Source: Fervidobacterium nodosum Rt17-B1
Lineage (GTDB): Bacteria > Thermotogota > Thermotogae > Thermotogales > Fervidobacteriaceae
DNA length: 64,000 nucleotides
Assembly (NCBI RefSeq): GCF_000017545.1
Contig: NC_009718.1
Coordinates: 1,550,001-1,614,000 of the forward strand
Reading direction: 5' to 3'
Part shown: one piece after another, positions 45,319 to 55,124 of the stretch
How positions within the stretch are numbered: position 1 is the first letter of the stretch
Layout of the letters: each line of letters starts with the position of its first letter
Translations under genes and position numbers: made by a program
Notes under the pieces: model-generated
Told to the model about the DNA's origin: nothing
What the model saw: only the letters and a program-made list of their open reading frames with translations
The model's database searches: none

Positions 45319-46383
45319 ATGATGAAGAGCAAAGCAAAAAGAGACTTGACATTAACAGTATTGTTTGTCATTTTCGCTATTATCCTTCTTCAAATCGCGA
45401 ATGTTAAATTTGACACTTATAAAAAACAAATTCTCTCGCTTATGGCGATTTACGGAATAATGGCTGTAAGTTTGAATTTGGTCAATGGGATAACTGGCGT
45501 ATTTTCACTTGGTCATGCTGGATTTATACTGCTTGGAGCTTATACTTCGGCTCTTTTAACGATACCACCAGAACAGAAAGCAATGATTTTTATAATAGCA
45601 CCACCTAGTCCGTTTATTGTGAATCTTCATACTGACTTTCTTACAGCAACGATAATTGGAGGACTTGTTGCAGCATTTGGAGCTTTTATAATCGGTTTTC
45701 CAGTTCTCAGATTATCAGGTGATTATCTTGCAATTGCTTCTTTAGGCTTTTCAGAGGTTTTGAGAATATTAGCATTGAATCTCCAATCTATCACAAATGG
45801 CTCTCTTGGTTTAAAAGGTTTGCCGAATTACACTAATATTTGGTGGAGCTGGGGTTGGTTGTTTGTAACGATACTATTCATAGTTAGTCTTGTGAAAAGT
45901 TCTTATGGTCGGGCTTTATTAGCGATTAGGGACAACTCAATTGCAGCTGAAGCGATGGGGATAAATGTTTTTAAACATACGTTGTTATCTTTTGTTGTAA
46001 GTGCATTCTTTGCTGGCGTGAGTGGTGCTCTGTACGCTCATTGGCTTACAACAATTGACCCAAGAATCACCACTTTCGGTCCAATTCTTACATATTATGT
46101 TTTAATAATGGTTGTTCTCGGAGGTCTTGGAAGTATAAGTGGTTCGGTGATTGGCGCGATAATATTTGCATTTTTAATGGAATGGCTTAGGGCATTTGAG
46201 CAACCATTTACATTATTTGGTAAAGATTTCCCGGCCATCCAGGGTATGAGAATGTTAGTTTTGTCTGTTTTATTTGTCGTTACAATGATTGTATGGAAGA
46301 GAGGAATATTTGGACGAGCAGAAATAACTTGGGACGGAATAATAAATATTTTCAAGAAGTTCTCAAGAGGTGGTAAAAAATGA
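45319..46383 (+). CDS. livM: Branched-chain amino-acid ABC transporter permease LivM
   Basis: Second permease, 354 residues, about nine membrane helices. It has the LivM signature LNLVNGITGVFSLGHAGFILLGAY, the FPVLRLSGDYLAIASLGFSEV block and the GGLGSISGSVIGAIIF coupling loop. ATG codons at 45319 and 45322 are both possible after GAGGTGAG. The stop overlaps livG by 4 bases. Confidence 0.95.
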   Translation: MMKSKAKRDLTLTVLFVIFAIILLQIANVKFDTYKKQILSLMAIYGIMAVSLNLVNGITGVFSLGHAGFILLGAYTSALLTIPPEQKAMIFIIAPPSPFIVNLHTDFLTATIIGGLVAAFGAFIIGFPVLRLSGDYLAIASLGFSEVLRILALNLQSITNGSLGLKGLPNYTNIWWSWGWLFVTILFIVSLVKSSYGRALLAIRDNSIAAEAMGINVFKHTLLSFVVSAFFAGVSGALYAHWLTTIDPRITTFGPILTYYVLIMVVLGGLGSISGSVIGAIIFAFLMEWLRAFEQPFTLFGKDFPAIQGMRMLVLSVLFVVTMIVWKRGIFGRAEITWDGIINIFKKFSRGGKK

Positions 46384-47246
46384 CAAAAAATGAGATAAAC
46401 AATCCAAAAAAGGTAATTTTGAGAATGGAACATGTGACTATGCAATTTGGCGGACTTACCGCAGTTGATGATTTTGATAACGTAGCTTACGATGGTGAAA
46501 TCCTTGGGATTATCGGTCCGAATGGCGCTGGTAAGACAACAGCTTTTAATGTTATCACAGGTATATACTATCCAACAAAAGGAAGAGTTATATTTGACGA
46601 TATAGATATTACGCCTTACAGACCTCACCAAATAACACATTTGGGTATAGCTAGAACATTTCAAAATATAAGGCTTTTCGATACTTTGACGGTTTTAGAC
46701 AACGTACTTGTTGCTCAGCATCATCTTTTATCAACGAGAGATGCCGATAAAATTTTACAAAAACACGGGAAAGAGAAAAAAATAAAAGGTGGATTATGGT
46801 TTTGGAGGTCTGTTTTCAAAGTTGGATATCGTAAAGTTGAACAAGAAATGAGAGCACGTGCGATGGAATTACTTAGGAAAGTTGGGCTCGATCATCTTGC
46901 GTATGAAATTGCATCGTCATTGCCATATGGTCAACAAAGAAAACTTGAGATTGCAAGAGCACTTGCAACAGAGCCGAAACTGTTATTACTTGACGAACCA
47001 GCGGCAGGTATGAACCCAAAAGAGTCAGAGGAACTGCTGAATTTTATCAGATATATACGAGATGAGTTTAATTTGACAATTATACTTATTGAGCACGATA
47101 TGAAAGTTGTTATGGGAGTATGCGAAAGAATTATCGTTATGGATTCTGGAAAGATTATCGCAGAAGGAACACCAGAAGAGATAAGCAAAAATCCTAAGGT
47201 AATAGAAGCTTACCTTGGTAAGGAGTGGGAACATGCCGGTGCTTGA
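46380..47246 (+). CDS. livG: Branched-chain amino-acid ABC transporter ATPase LivG
   Basis: ATPase of 288 residues. Walker A is GPNGAGKTT (about 45-53), the signature is LPYGQQRKLEIARAL, Walker B is LLLLDEPAAGMNP, and the switch histidine is in LIEHDM. A family-typical insert lies at about 120-150. The 3' end overlaps the livF start by 14 bases. Confidence 0.95.
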   Translation: MTKNEINNPKKVILRMEHVTMQFGGLTAVDDFDNVAYDGEILGIIGPNGAGKTTAFNVITGIYYPTKGRVIFDDIDITPYRPHQITHLGIARTFQNIRLFDTLTVLDNVLVAQHHLLSTRDADKILQKHGKEKKIKGGLWFWRSVFKVGYRKVEQEMRARAMELLRKVGLDHLAYEIASSLPYGQQRKLEIARALATEPKLLLLDEPAAGMNPKESEELLNFIRYIRDEFNLTIILIEHDMKVVMGVCERIIVMDSGKIIAEGTPEEISKNPKVIEAYLGKEWEHAGA

Positions 47247-47943
47247 AGTAGATGGTCTTCATGTTTTTTATGGAGCTATTCACGCAATTAAGGGGATTTC
47301 TTTTAAAGTTGAGAAAGGTAAAGTTATAACACTCATAGGTGCAAATGGCGCAGGGAAAACGACGACTCTTTCAACGATAGCAGGTCTGGTAAAATCAAAA
47401 AGAGGGAGAATTATATTTGAAGATAAAGAAATACAAAATCTTCCACCACATACTATCAATAGACTTGGTATTTCATTGGTTCCTGAAGGAAGACGCATAT
47501 TTCCAAATTTAACAGTAATGGAAAATCTCATGATGGGTGCTTACAATCGAAAGGATAAGGAAGGAATAAAGAAAGATTTGGAGTGGGTGTTTTCTTTATT
47601 CCCAAGGCTTGCTGAACGTAAAAATCAGCTCGGTGGAACTTTATCCGGTGGAGAACAGCAGATGTTGGCTATTTCGAGGGCACTCATGAATCGTCCGAAA
47701 CTTCTCATGATGGATGAACCTTCTCTCGGGCTTGCACCTATATTGGTTGAAGAAGTCTTTGAGATTATCAAAAAACTAAATTCAGAAGGAATAACAATAT
47801 TGCTTGTTGAACAAAACGCAGTAGGGGCACTTAACATATCTCACTATGGTTACGTTCTTGAAACTGGGAATATAACCCTGGAAGGTCCTTCAAAGGAGTT
47901 GCTGAAAAACGAGGAAGTTAAAAAGGCATACTTAGGTTTGTGA
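47233..47943 (+). CDS. livF: Branched-chain amino-acid ABC transporter ATPase LivF
   Basis: ATPase of 236 residues. Walker A is GANGAGKTT, the signature is LSGGEQQMLAISRAL, and Walker B is LLMMDEPSLGLAP, with LLVEQNA in place of the switch histidine motif, as is normal for LivF. The ATG at 47233 has AAGGAG 7 bases upstream and gives the family start MPVLEVDGLHVFYG. It is the last gene of the operon. Confidence 0.95.
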   Translation: MPVLEVDGLHVFYGAIHAIKGISFKVEKGKVITLIGANGAGKTTTLSTIAGLVKSKRGRIIFEDKEIQNLPPHTINRLGISLVPEGRRIFPNLTVMENLMMGAYNRKDKEGIKKDLEWVFSLFPRLAERKNQLGGTLSGGEQQMLAISRALMNRPKLLMMDEPSLGLAPILVEEVFEIIKKLNSEGITILLVEQNAVGALNISHYGYVLETGNITLEGPSKELLKNEEVKKAYLGL

Positions 47944-47963
47944 GATATTTGTGAAATAAAAAC

Positions 47964-47999
47964 AAAAGGCTTCAGGTAATTCCTGAAGCCTTTTATTTT
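47964..47999. terminator. Terminator between the liv operon and serine dehydratase
   Basis: AAAAGGCTTCAGG and CCTGAAGCCTTTT form a perfect 13-bp stem with a 5-base loop, then TATTTTC. It ends both converging transcripts. Confidence 0.92.
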
Positions 48000-48872
48000 C
48001 TAAGTATTTTTACTCCAATTTTCTTTGATTTTTTCAACGATTTGCTGCGCAGTTTTAGTCCCGGCAATTCCACCGATGCCAGTTTCTCTAAGACTTTCCG
48101 GCAAAGATTTTCCAACGTTGTACATAGCCTCGACAACTTCGTCGAATGGAATTACACTTTCAATGCCAGCCAACGCCATTTCACTGCAAATAATTGCTAC
48201 ATTAACTGCTGAACCATTCCTCTTAACACATGGTACTTCAACAAATCCTCCTACTGGGTCACAAACAAGCCCCATGAGCGACTTGAAAGATAACGCTGCA
48301 GCGTGTCCGACTTTTACAGGGTCTTTTGAAAAATAATAAGTTAAAATAGCAGAAGCCATTGCTGTTGCAGTACCTATCTCGGCTTGGCAACCACCAGCAG
48401 CCCCTGAAAGTGTAGCTTTATTCGCTACAACGTTTCCTACCCCAGAACCTACGATAAACGATTTCAATAAATCTTCCTCGTTTGCGTTGTATGTTTTTTT
48501 CAAAGCGTATAACGCTCCTGGAACCACACCACACGAACCAGCTGTTGGACATGCGACGATACGACCCATAGAAGCATTCGATTCACCCATGGAAATAGCT
48601 ACTGTGGTAGCTAAATGATTAAACTCGCTTACCATTTTCGGAGAGTGTTTATAAAATTTTAATCCATTATCTCCCGTCATACCCGTAAGAGTTTCGAATT
48701 TTTTTCCGATATTTTTCTCAGATTCTTCTAGAATTACATTCATCAATCTTCTAAGATTTTCTTTAACCCTTTCTGGGTCTCTTCCAGTTTCTATCATCTC
48801 TTGAGCTAATATTATTTCACTGAATTCTAAATTCGTCTCTTTCCAAATTTCTAAAAGTTCGGAATATTTCAT
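48000..48872 (-). CDS. sdaAA: L-serine dehydratase, alpha subunit
   Basis: Iron-sulfur subunit of the enzyme that turns serine into pyruvate and ammonia. It has 290 residues. Likely [4Fe-4S] cysteines are in PTAGSCGVVPGAL, VCDPVGGFVEVPCVKRN and nearby GAAGGCQAEIGTA. It overlaps the beta-subunit gene by 4 bases. Confidence 0.95.
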   Translation of the reverse strand: MKYSELLEIWKETNLEFSEIILAQEMIETGRDPERVKENLRRLMNVILEESEKNIGKKFETLTGMTGDNGLKFYKHSPKMVSEFNHLATTVAISMGESNASMGRIVACPTAGSCGVVPGALYALKKTYNANEEDLLKSFIVGSGVGNVVANKATLSGAAGGCQAEIGTATAMASAILTYYFSKDPVKVGHAAALSFKSLMGLVCDPVGGFVEVPCVKRNGSAVNVAIICSEMALAGIESVIPFDEVVEAMYNVGKSLPESLRETGIGGIAGTKTAQQIVEKIKENWSKNT

Positions 48873-49531
48873 ATTACTTCACCTTCTTCGATTCTAACAT
48901 TGTAAACTTCAAGAACGTTATTTAGATTTTTCAAACATTTCAAAACATCATCACTAGCGTTTTCATCGAGTTCTATTATCGTCAATGCTATAGCTTGTAA
49001 AGCGTTTATTCTTCTTAAATAAACATTTGCTATGTTTGTTTTTATACAATCAAGTATATCCTTTAAGGCGCCTGGTTTATCTTTATTTACAATTACCAGT
49101 GTGGGAAAATCGCCGGTAAGTTGGCATTCCACACCATTGATTTTTGTTATCTTTATCGCTCCTCCACCAATAGAAGAACCTTCAATTTCATTGTATATAT
49201 TATCTTTCCAAGCTTTTATAAGAACGGTGTTAGGATGTACATCTCCTAGATCTTGTACCTCAAATTCATATTGTAGACCGTACATTTTTGCGATATTATA
49301 AGCTTCTTTAACATCTGGGCTATCTGGTTTAATCCCCAAAACCCCTGCAAGCAAAGCCCTATCCGTGCCATGCCCACGGTAAGTTAATGCGAAAGAACCG
49401 TGCATTGCAAACACAACATGCTCAGGTATTCCCATTAATTTATAGACAAACCTTGCAATTTTTAAAGCACCTAATGTATGTGAACTTGATGGCCCCGTCA
49501 TCACTGGCCCTGAAACTTCAAGTAATCCCAT
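48869..49531 (-). CDS. sdaAB: L-serine dehydratase, beta subunit
   Basis: Second subunit, 220 residues. The N-terminal part has the conserved SGPVMTGPSSSHTLGA (about 7-22). The C-terminal part is an ACT domain (about 145-215, starting TLVIVNKDKPGALKDIL), which may sense serine. GGAGGC stands before the ATG. A 29-base inverted repeat lies 20 bases upstream. Confidence 0.94.
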   Translation of the reverse strand: MGLLEVSGPVMTGPSSSHTLGALKIARFVYKLMGIPEHVVFAMHGSFALTYRGHGTDRALLAGVLGIKPDSPDVKEAYNIAKMYGLQYEFEVQDLGDVHPNTVLIKAWKDNIYNEIEGSSIGGGAIKITKINGVECQLTGDFPTLVIVNKDKPGALKDILDCIKTNIANVYLRRINALQAIALTIIELDENASDDVLKCLKNLNNVLEVYNVRIEEGEVI

Positions 49532-49550
49532 ATAAAAGCCTCCAAATAGT

Positions 49551-49580
49551 TAAGATAATTAATTTTTTGTAATTATCTTA
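49551..49580 (-). promoter_or_regulatory. Inverted repeat upstream of sdaAB
   Basis: TAAGATAATTA and TAATTATCTTA are perfect 11-bp arms with an 8-base spacer, about 20 bases before the start. It could be an operator or a leader hairpin; nothing in the sequence decides this. Confidence 0.5.
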
Positions 49581-49650
49581 GTTTAAAAGTTTTTTCTAAA
49601 TTGAATTATACCATTTTTAGAATTTAATATCAATCATATTAAGCAAACAA

Positions 49651-49676
49651 CAAAAGCCCCGTTAGGGGCTTTTGTT
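49651..49676 (-). terminator. Terminator after the first flagellin gene
   Basis: CAAAAGCCCC and GGGGCTTTTG form a 10-bp stem with a 4-base loop, followed by T-rich sequence on both strands. Confidence 0.92.
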
Positions 49677-49695
49677 TTAAACTTATTATTAATTA

Positions 49696-50871
49696 TTATC
49701 CTCTGAGTAATTGCAATACATTCTGTGGTAAACCATTGGATTGAGCAAGCATTGCCATGCCAGATTGCATCAAAATTTGTTGCTTTGTAAACGCCATCAT
49801 TTCTTTTGCCATGTCTGCATCTCTTATTCGGCTTTCGGCTGCTGTTAAGTTTTCTGCGGCAACTCCGAGGTTTGCTATCGTATGTTCCAGTCTATTTTGA
49901 ATTGCACCAAGTTGTGAACGTATGGAACTTACTTTATGAATTGCTCCATCAATTACACTTATTGCTCTTTCTGCAGCATTTTGTGATGTAACTTTTAAAA
50001 CTGTGGTAATAAGCCCGAGGTTTTTGGAGTCTACAGCATCAATTCCGGCTACCATGTTTGCGCCTTCGTTTGCACCGATTTGGAAAATAAGCTGATTTCC
50101 TGTTGTATTTAATCCTTCAACTCTGGCAACACCGGTATCTATAACTGTTTCTTTTGGTAGTGCTCCTCCAAATTGATTTATGTTGAATCTTGTGGTATTC
50201 CATGTTACTTTTATTCCACCAATTGTTACATAGCCTACTGTGTAGTTTTTAACTGTTGCAACCGTTGTCCCATTGTTTTTAATTAAGACTACTCTTGCAT
50301 CAAGATTACTCGTTGTTGTTCCTTGGAATTGCCCAATTTCGAGTATATAAGTTCCTTCAACAACACTTACGTATGAACTTGCGATTGAAACTTTCAAATC
50401 AATATTACCTTCAGCGACGACTTTTGCGTCTGGCGCGGCTCTAAAACCTTCAAGATTACCGTTTAAAAGTTTTTTAGTGTTGAATTCTGTTGCTCTGCTT
50501 ATTCTATCGATTTCATCTCTTAGTTGGTCAATTTCTGCTTGAATGTTCCATCTATCAACGTCTGTGTTTGTGTCAGTTGCGGCTTGTACAGCTAATTCTC
50601 TCATCCTTTGGAGTATAGCGTGGATTTCGTTTAGTGCTCCTTCAGCAGTTTGAATAAGTGAAATAGCGTCTTGTGCGTTTTTGCTAGCCATCTCAAGCCC
50701 CTTGACCTGTCCTCTCATCTTTTCGCTGATTGCAAGACCTGCTGCATCGTCACTGGCTCTATTGATTCTTAAACCGGAAGAAAGCCTTTCAAGACTCTTT
50801 TTCATGTCCGAATCTGTTAATGTAATCTGCCTCCATGCGTTAAGAGCAGACAAGTTGTGGTTAATCCGCAT
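49696..50871 (-). CDS. Flagellin, first copy
   Basis: Filament subunit of 391 residues. Conserved N-terminal D0/D1 (1-140, MRINHNLSALNAWRQI, LERLSSGLRINRASDDAAGL), a variable middle (about 150-285) and conserved C-terminal D1/D0 (ENLTAAESRIRDADMAKEM, then ...LPQNVLQLLRG). It is more diverged than the two flagellins at 53731 and 55125. Only 45 bases separate it from the large glycosyltransferase gene upstream and no own sigma-28 promoter is seen there, so the two are probably co-transcribed. Confidence 0.95.
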   Translation of the reverse strand: MRINHNLSALNAWRQITLTDSDMKKSLERLSSGLRINRASDDAAGLAISEKMRGQVKGLEMASKNAQDAISLIQTAEGALNEIHAILQRMRELAVQAATDTNTDVDRWNIQAEIDQLRDEIDRISRATEFNTKKLLNGNLEGFRAAPDAKVVAEGNIDLKVSIASSYVSVVEGTYILEIGQFQGTTTSNLDARVVLIKNNGTTVATVKNYTVGYVTIGGIKVTWNTTRFNINQFGGALPKETVIDTGVARVEGLNTTGNQLIFQIGANEGANMVAGIDAVDSKNLGLITTVLKVTSQNAAERAISVIDGAIHKVSSIRSQLGAIQNRLEHTIANLGVAAENLTAAESRIRDADMAKEMMAFTKQQILMQSGMAMLAQSNGLPQNVLQLLRG

Positions 50872-50916
50872 AACCTCACCTCCAATGATATAAGTACATA
50901 AATTGTTTTATTTGTT

Positions 50917-53550
50917 TTATTTTTCAAATATAACCGCTCTCAAGTGACCTGTGAGAATAATATGTTTAATTCTTTTAATACTCAATTTTTCCAATTCATC
51001 GTTTATAGCCTTTCTATTTCGGAAAACTCTAAACAATGGATAATACCAAGCGATATCACTTTTGTTTTCAAAGTTCGGAACGAAATAGAACAATAGTCCA
51101 CTCTTGTATTTACTCAAAATTTTGCTGATTTCTATTTCTGTATTCAAAAGTTCAAAACTAACTATACTTTCTGAATTTTCTTTATATTCTATCCCAATCT
51201 CTTTCACAGCGCTTGTAATAGTTTTTTTCAATTCTTCATCATCTTCAAGCAGAGAAATTTCGTTCACATTCAATTCGTTCAAGCTTTTTAGTAAGTCTTC
51301 CATTCCAACGGAGAATTTTGGCAATTTGTAACTTTTTAATCTTTCCTTGTAAACTTTCAAAACTTCACTCTTGGGGAATGGATAAGCATAGTAATAGTTG
51401 TTCGCCTTTTTCCATGCACGTATTGGTGAAATTACCCCTAATCCAGAGTGCTTTTCTGATATATTTCCAACCCACACAATTTCATCATTGGGTGAACCGA
51501 TTTTTTCAGAAGGATAAAACCCATCAAATTTATATATTCCAATACCTAAGTCAGCTAAATTGAAATTCTTTTTGCATGCTTCAACATGCAATTCGTAGGC
51601 TTTTCTTAAATCTTCTTGGTTTTCAGATTTTTCGAATATCTTTGCAAGCCTAAAGTTGTAAAAATAGAACTTATCTTTATTTTCGATTTTTTCCAAAAAT
51701 TGCTTTGCTTTGTCAATATTTGAATCGTAAAGATAAACCGAACTTACGTATTTAGCAAAATCGCTATCTGAGATTAAGTAAATCTTTTTGAGTTCTTCGA
51801 CATTGAATTCTTTTGAAAGGTCAGTAAAGAATTCCTTAGCTTTTGTATAATACTCTTTTATCTCTTCAAAAGCACCGTCGATCTCTGTGTCCAACTTTGT
51901 TTTTAAATCCTCCAAAACCGGTTTTATAAATTTCCCGAGTTCTGGTAAAGTATCAATTGAACGTTTGTAGTAATCAAGAGCAAGTTTAAAATTCCCCATT
52001 TTCAAATAAGTATCGCCTATTAAGGCAAGTGAAACTCCTTTTAAGGTTTCATCTTCCGATTTACGTATTTCATTCAATAATTTCAATTTTTCCGTTGTTT
52101 CACCTTTGAAATTTTCAAAATAAAATATCAAACTGCCTAATCCATATTTTTTAATTCCTTCGATTTTGTCTTCACCAAGGATGTAATCTAAAAGATAATC
52201 ATTACCACTCTCTAGCCTTTTTAAAACATAATCTTCAAATTTACTTTTCACGTGTGGACGATAAAGTTCCACATTGTATGTTCTACCACTTTCTAAATCT
52301 TTTTCTATAAAGTCAAGTATGTTAAGCCTAACACCTAACTGAGAAGCTTCTAATAATAACTTGTCGATTTCTTCAGATAACGAAGCGTAATCTTCGTTAT
52401 CAAGTTCAATAATGTATTTAGCTAACGACTTCAAAAGCTTTGGGAGGTCTTCGCCAGTCTTTTTTGCTTCTTCAAATATTAAATAGTAATTCTCCTTAAA
52501 TTCTTTTAGTCTTTTAGCTTTTAAATAACCAATACAGAGAAGTGTTCGTGCTGAAGCTTTGTATTTTATCGTAATTATTGTCCATCCATATTTTTCTGGG
52601 TGCTCTTCAACATCTTTTATTTGTTCAAAGAATTTTTCGCCGTGTGGTATAAGCTTATCAAATTCTTTTCTAGCCTCATCGATTCCAAGAAGTCCGTAAT
52701 ATGGATCAGGATTATTTGAATTTAGGGAAAGAACTAATTTAAACATTCGCTCTGCCAAATCGTATAAACCTTTTGACATGAGGTCCAAACCATGTAAGAA
52801 AAATACTTCAAAACCTATAGAATTTATTCTTTGCTCCTTTTCTACAAGAGAGAATATTTCTTCAACTATTGGATATTTGTTATATCTGGATTCATACATA
52901 GACTCGGTTTTGTAAAGTTGACATAAATAATATATTCTTTCTATATTGGACATATCTTTTTTTTCATTAAGAAGCTTAACTAAAAGATTTCTTGTTCTTT
53001 CGTACTTTTTTTGCTTTAATTTTCTTGTCCAAATATATCCGTAGTGGTATATTATAAACGGAGCTTCAACAACTTTACCTTTGTAAATTGGTTGGTTATG
53101 GACTATATTTTCATATCTTACCGTTCCATTTCTGAAAATTCTCGCGGTTGATGCAACTTCGGTTCTTTTTAAATCCCAGTCGAGATAACTTATTGTAGGA
53201 AGATAAACAGTATTTACATCTTTTGGTAAACTTGCTAAAAACTCTCTTATTTTACCAAAATCTTCCTTAACTTCTTCATCGGCATCGTATATCAATACCC
53301 ATTCACACGTTGGAAATTGCAATGAATAGTTTCTGGCTTCTGAAAAATCATCCCGCCATTCGTGAAAATAAACTTTATCAGTATATTTCTTCGCAATTTC
53401 AACACTATTATCCGTTGAGCCTGTGTCAACAACAATTATTTCATCAACATACGGTTTTATACTGCCCAATGCCCTGTCCAAGTTGTGCTCTTCATTTTTC
53501 ATTATCATTGCAACACTTAGTAAGCATTTATTTTCAGGTTGCTTTGACAC
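50917..53550 (-). CDS. Large glycosyltransferase with TPR-like repeats, probably acts on flagellin
   Basis: Protein of 877 residues. The N-terminal family-2 glycosyltransferase domain (about 8-200) has LSVAMIMKNEEHNLDRALGSI, IIVVDTGSTDNSVEIAKKY and the metal site LIYDADEEV. The rest is helical, with TPR-like units (DTYLKMGNFKLALDYYKRSID around 535-555) and a C-terminal domain I do not recognise. It lies between flagellin genes; such genes often glycosylate flagellin, so that role is inferred from position. Confidence 0.8.
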   Translation of the reverse strand: MSKQPENKCLLSVAMIMKNEEHNLDRALGSIKPYVDEIIVVDTGSTDNSVEIAKKYTDKVYFHEWRDDFSEARNYSLQFPTCEWVLIYDADEEVKEDFGKIREFLASLPKDVNTVYLPTISYLDWDLKRTEVASTARIFRNGTVRYENIVHNQPIYKGKVVEAPFIIYHYGYIWTRKLKQKKYERTRNLLVKLLNEKKDMSNIERIYYLCQLYKTESMYESRYNKYPIVEEIFSLVEKEQRINSIGFEVFFLHGLDLMSKGLYDLAERMFKLVLSLNSNNPDPYYGLLGIDEARKEFDKLIPHGEKFFEQIKDVEEHPEKYGWTIITIKYKASARTLLCIGYLKAKRLKEFKENYYLIFEEAKKTGEDLPKLLKSLAKYIIELDNEDYASLSEEIDKLLLEASQLGVRLNILDFIEKDLESGRTYNVELYRPHVKSKFEDYVLKRLESGNDYLLDYILGEDKIEGIKKYGLGSLIFYFENFKGETTEKLKLLNEIRKSEDETLKGVSLALIGDTYLKMGNFKLALDYYKRSIDTLPELGKFIKPVLEDLKTKLDTEIDGAFEEIKEYYTKAKEFFTDLSKEFNVEELKKIYLISDSDFAKYVSSVYLYDSNIDKAKQFLEKIENKDKFYFYNFRLAKIFEKSENQEDLRKAYELHVEACKKNFNLADLGIGIYKFDGFYPSEKIGSPNDEIVWVGNISEKHSGLGVISPIRAWKKANNYYYAYPFPKSEVLKVYKERLKSYKLPKFSVGMEDLLKSLNELNVNEISLLEDDEELKKTITSAVKEIGIEYKENSESIVSFELLNTEIEISKILSKYKSGLLFYFVPNFENKSDIAWYYPLFRVFRNRKAINDELEKLSIKRIKHIILTGHLRAVIFEK

Positions 53551-53644
53551 GTTTATTCACTCCTCGTAATAAAAAATTTATACTTTTTCTCAACATATTT
53601 TTCAATATATGACTATAATTATCCTAAAAAAAGTGTGAAAAACA

Positions 53645-53680
53645 AAAACCAAAAGCGGGCGAATGCCCGCTTTGGTTTTG
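53645..53680 (-). terminator. Terminator after the second flagellin, slightly damaged
   Basis: AACCAAAAGCGGGC pairs with GCCCGCTTTGGTT, but one T is missing compared with the copy at 55036-55075, so one A bulges out. The GC-rich part is intact, and termination is probably still good. Confidence 0.85.
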
Positions 53681-53730
53681 AACTGTATTCAAATTGACTT
53701 TGTAAATGATTTTGTAAATTATTAAAATTA

Positions 53731-54900
53731 TTATCTGAGTAATTGCAATACTTGTTGTGGTTGAGCGTTTGCTTGTGCAAGCATTGACATACTCGATTGC
53801 AACAGTATCTGTTGTTTTGTGAATTGCATCATCTCTTTTGCCATATCTGCATCTCTTATTCGGCTTTCCGCTGCTGTTAAGTTTTCTGCTGCTACTCCCA
53901 GGTTCGCTATCGTGTGTTCAAGCCTATTCTGGATAGCACCGAGAGCTGCCCTTGCCGTACTTACTCTGTGAATTGCTGCATCCACTACCATTATTGTTTT
54001 TTCAGCACTGTTTTGATCTGTTACTTTGAGTGTTGATGTCAACAATCCAAGAGCTTTCGCGCTCATATTGTCGATACCAGCGATCATGTTGTGACCTTCG
54101 TTTGCGCCGATTTGGAAGACTAATTGATTGTTTGCTGTGTATCTTGCTTCCACTCTTACCACTGCGCTATCTATTACTTCGTTCACTGGTAAAGCGTCGC
54201 CAAAATCGGAAATGGTGAATACTCTTTGCCACTTAATTGTTACGTTACCAAGCGCTGCGGAGAGAGCACCTATTGTTGCAGTAGTTGAATTTAATACTGT
54301 ACCATTGTTACCTATTTGGGTAATTTTAACATCAAGCTGTGATGTAACAGCACCCTTGAATTGTCCAACCTCTATAACATATGTTCCTTCTGTTGCACCA
54401 GTTTTTGAATAACCACCTACAGTTACGTTAATATTACCTCCGGTAACGACTTTAGCATCTGGAGTATTTTTGAACCCTTCGAGTTTACCGTCGAGAAGTT
54501 TCTTTGTGTTGAATTCTGTTGTTCTTGCTATTCTGTCAATTTCTTCCCTTAATTGATCGAGCTCTGCTTGTATTTGATTTCTATCAACGTTTGTGTTTGT
54601 GTCACTTGCTGCCTGTACGGCTAGTTCTCTCATTCTTTGGAGTATTGAGTGTACTTCTGTTAATGCTCCTTCTGCTGTTTGAATCAATGATATCGCGTCT
54701 TGTGAGTTTTTAATTGCCATGTCAAGACCTTTGATTTGACCTCTCATCTTTTCACTGATAGCCAAGCCTGCTGCATCGTCTCCAGCTCTGTTGATTCTTA
54801 AACCAGATGAAAGTCTTTCAAGAGTTTTGCTCATGTCCATGTTGGTCATGGATATGTTTCTCTAGCTGTTCAAAGCGTTGACGTTATGGTTAATCCTCAT
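53731..54900 (-). pseudogene. Flagellin, second copy, with an amber codon at position 13
   Basis: Read from the ATG at 54900, the frame is 389 codons long and closely matches the third flagellin, but codon 13 is TAG where the paralogue has TGG (Trp). The rest is open. The next ATG (54849) would give 372 residues without the first 17, which belong to the D0 helix needed for export and polymerisation. The RBS and sigma-28 promoter are kept. It may be a recent pseudogene, a sequencing error or a gene rescued by suppression or recombination with its neighbour. Confidence 0.88.
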
Positions 54901-54948
54901 ATCTTTCCACCTCCATGTGGGTTTTGTTTCCTTAGATTTTTTAAAATT

Positions 54949-54969
54949 TGGCAACCAAGGATGCTTTTA
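54949..54969 (+). repeat. 21-bp inverted repeat, left copy (flagellin leader)
   Basis: The 21 bases starting TGGCAACCAAGGATGC are found again in exact inverted orientation at 56364-56384. This copy lies in the 5' leader of the second flagellin, 17 bases after its likely transcription start. Confidence 0.92.
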
Positions 54970-54992
54970 AAGGATACTTTAATACCATAAGC

Positions 54993-55020
54993 ATTATCGG
55001 ATAAGTTTTATTTTTTTTTA
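54993..55020 (-). promoter_or_regulatory. Sigma-28 (FliA) promoter of the second flagellin
   Basis: On the minus strand TAAA (55017-55020), 16 bases, then CCGATAAT (54993-55000). This is the flagellar sigma-28 pattern with exact spacing, about 95 bases before the start codon. Confidence 0.82.
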
Positions 55021-55035
55021 GGGTAAAAATCATAA

Positions 55036-55075
55036 GAAAAACCAAAAGCGGGCGAATGCCCGCTTTTGGTTTTGA
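55036..55075 (-). terminator. Terminator after the third flagellin
   Basis: AAAACCAAAAGCGGGC and GCCCGCTTTTGGTTTT form a perfect stem with loop GAAT. It is nearly the same as the terminator of the second flagellin and shows that the duplicated unit includes the 3' region. Confidence 0.93.
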
Positions 55076-55124
55076 ACTGTATTCAATTTGACTTTGTAAA
55101 TGATTTTGTAAATTATTAGAATTA

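Noticed and set aside
46095-46664. 189-codon open frame opposite livM and livG
   Set aside because: It overlaps two unmistakable genes on the other strand; composition looks like an antisense shadow.
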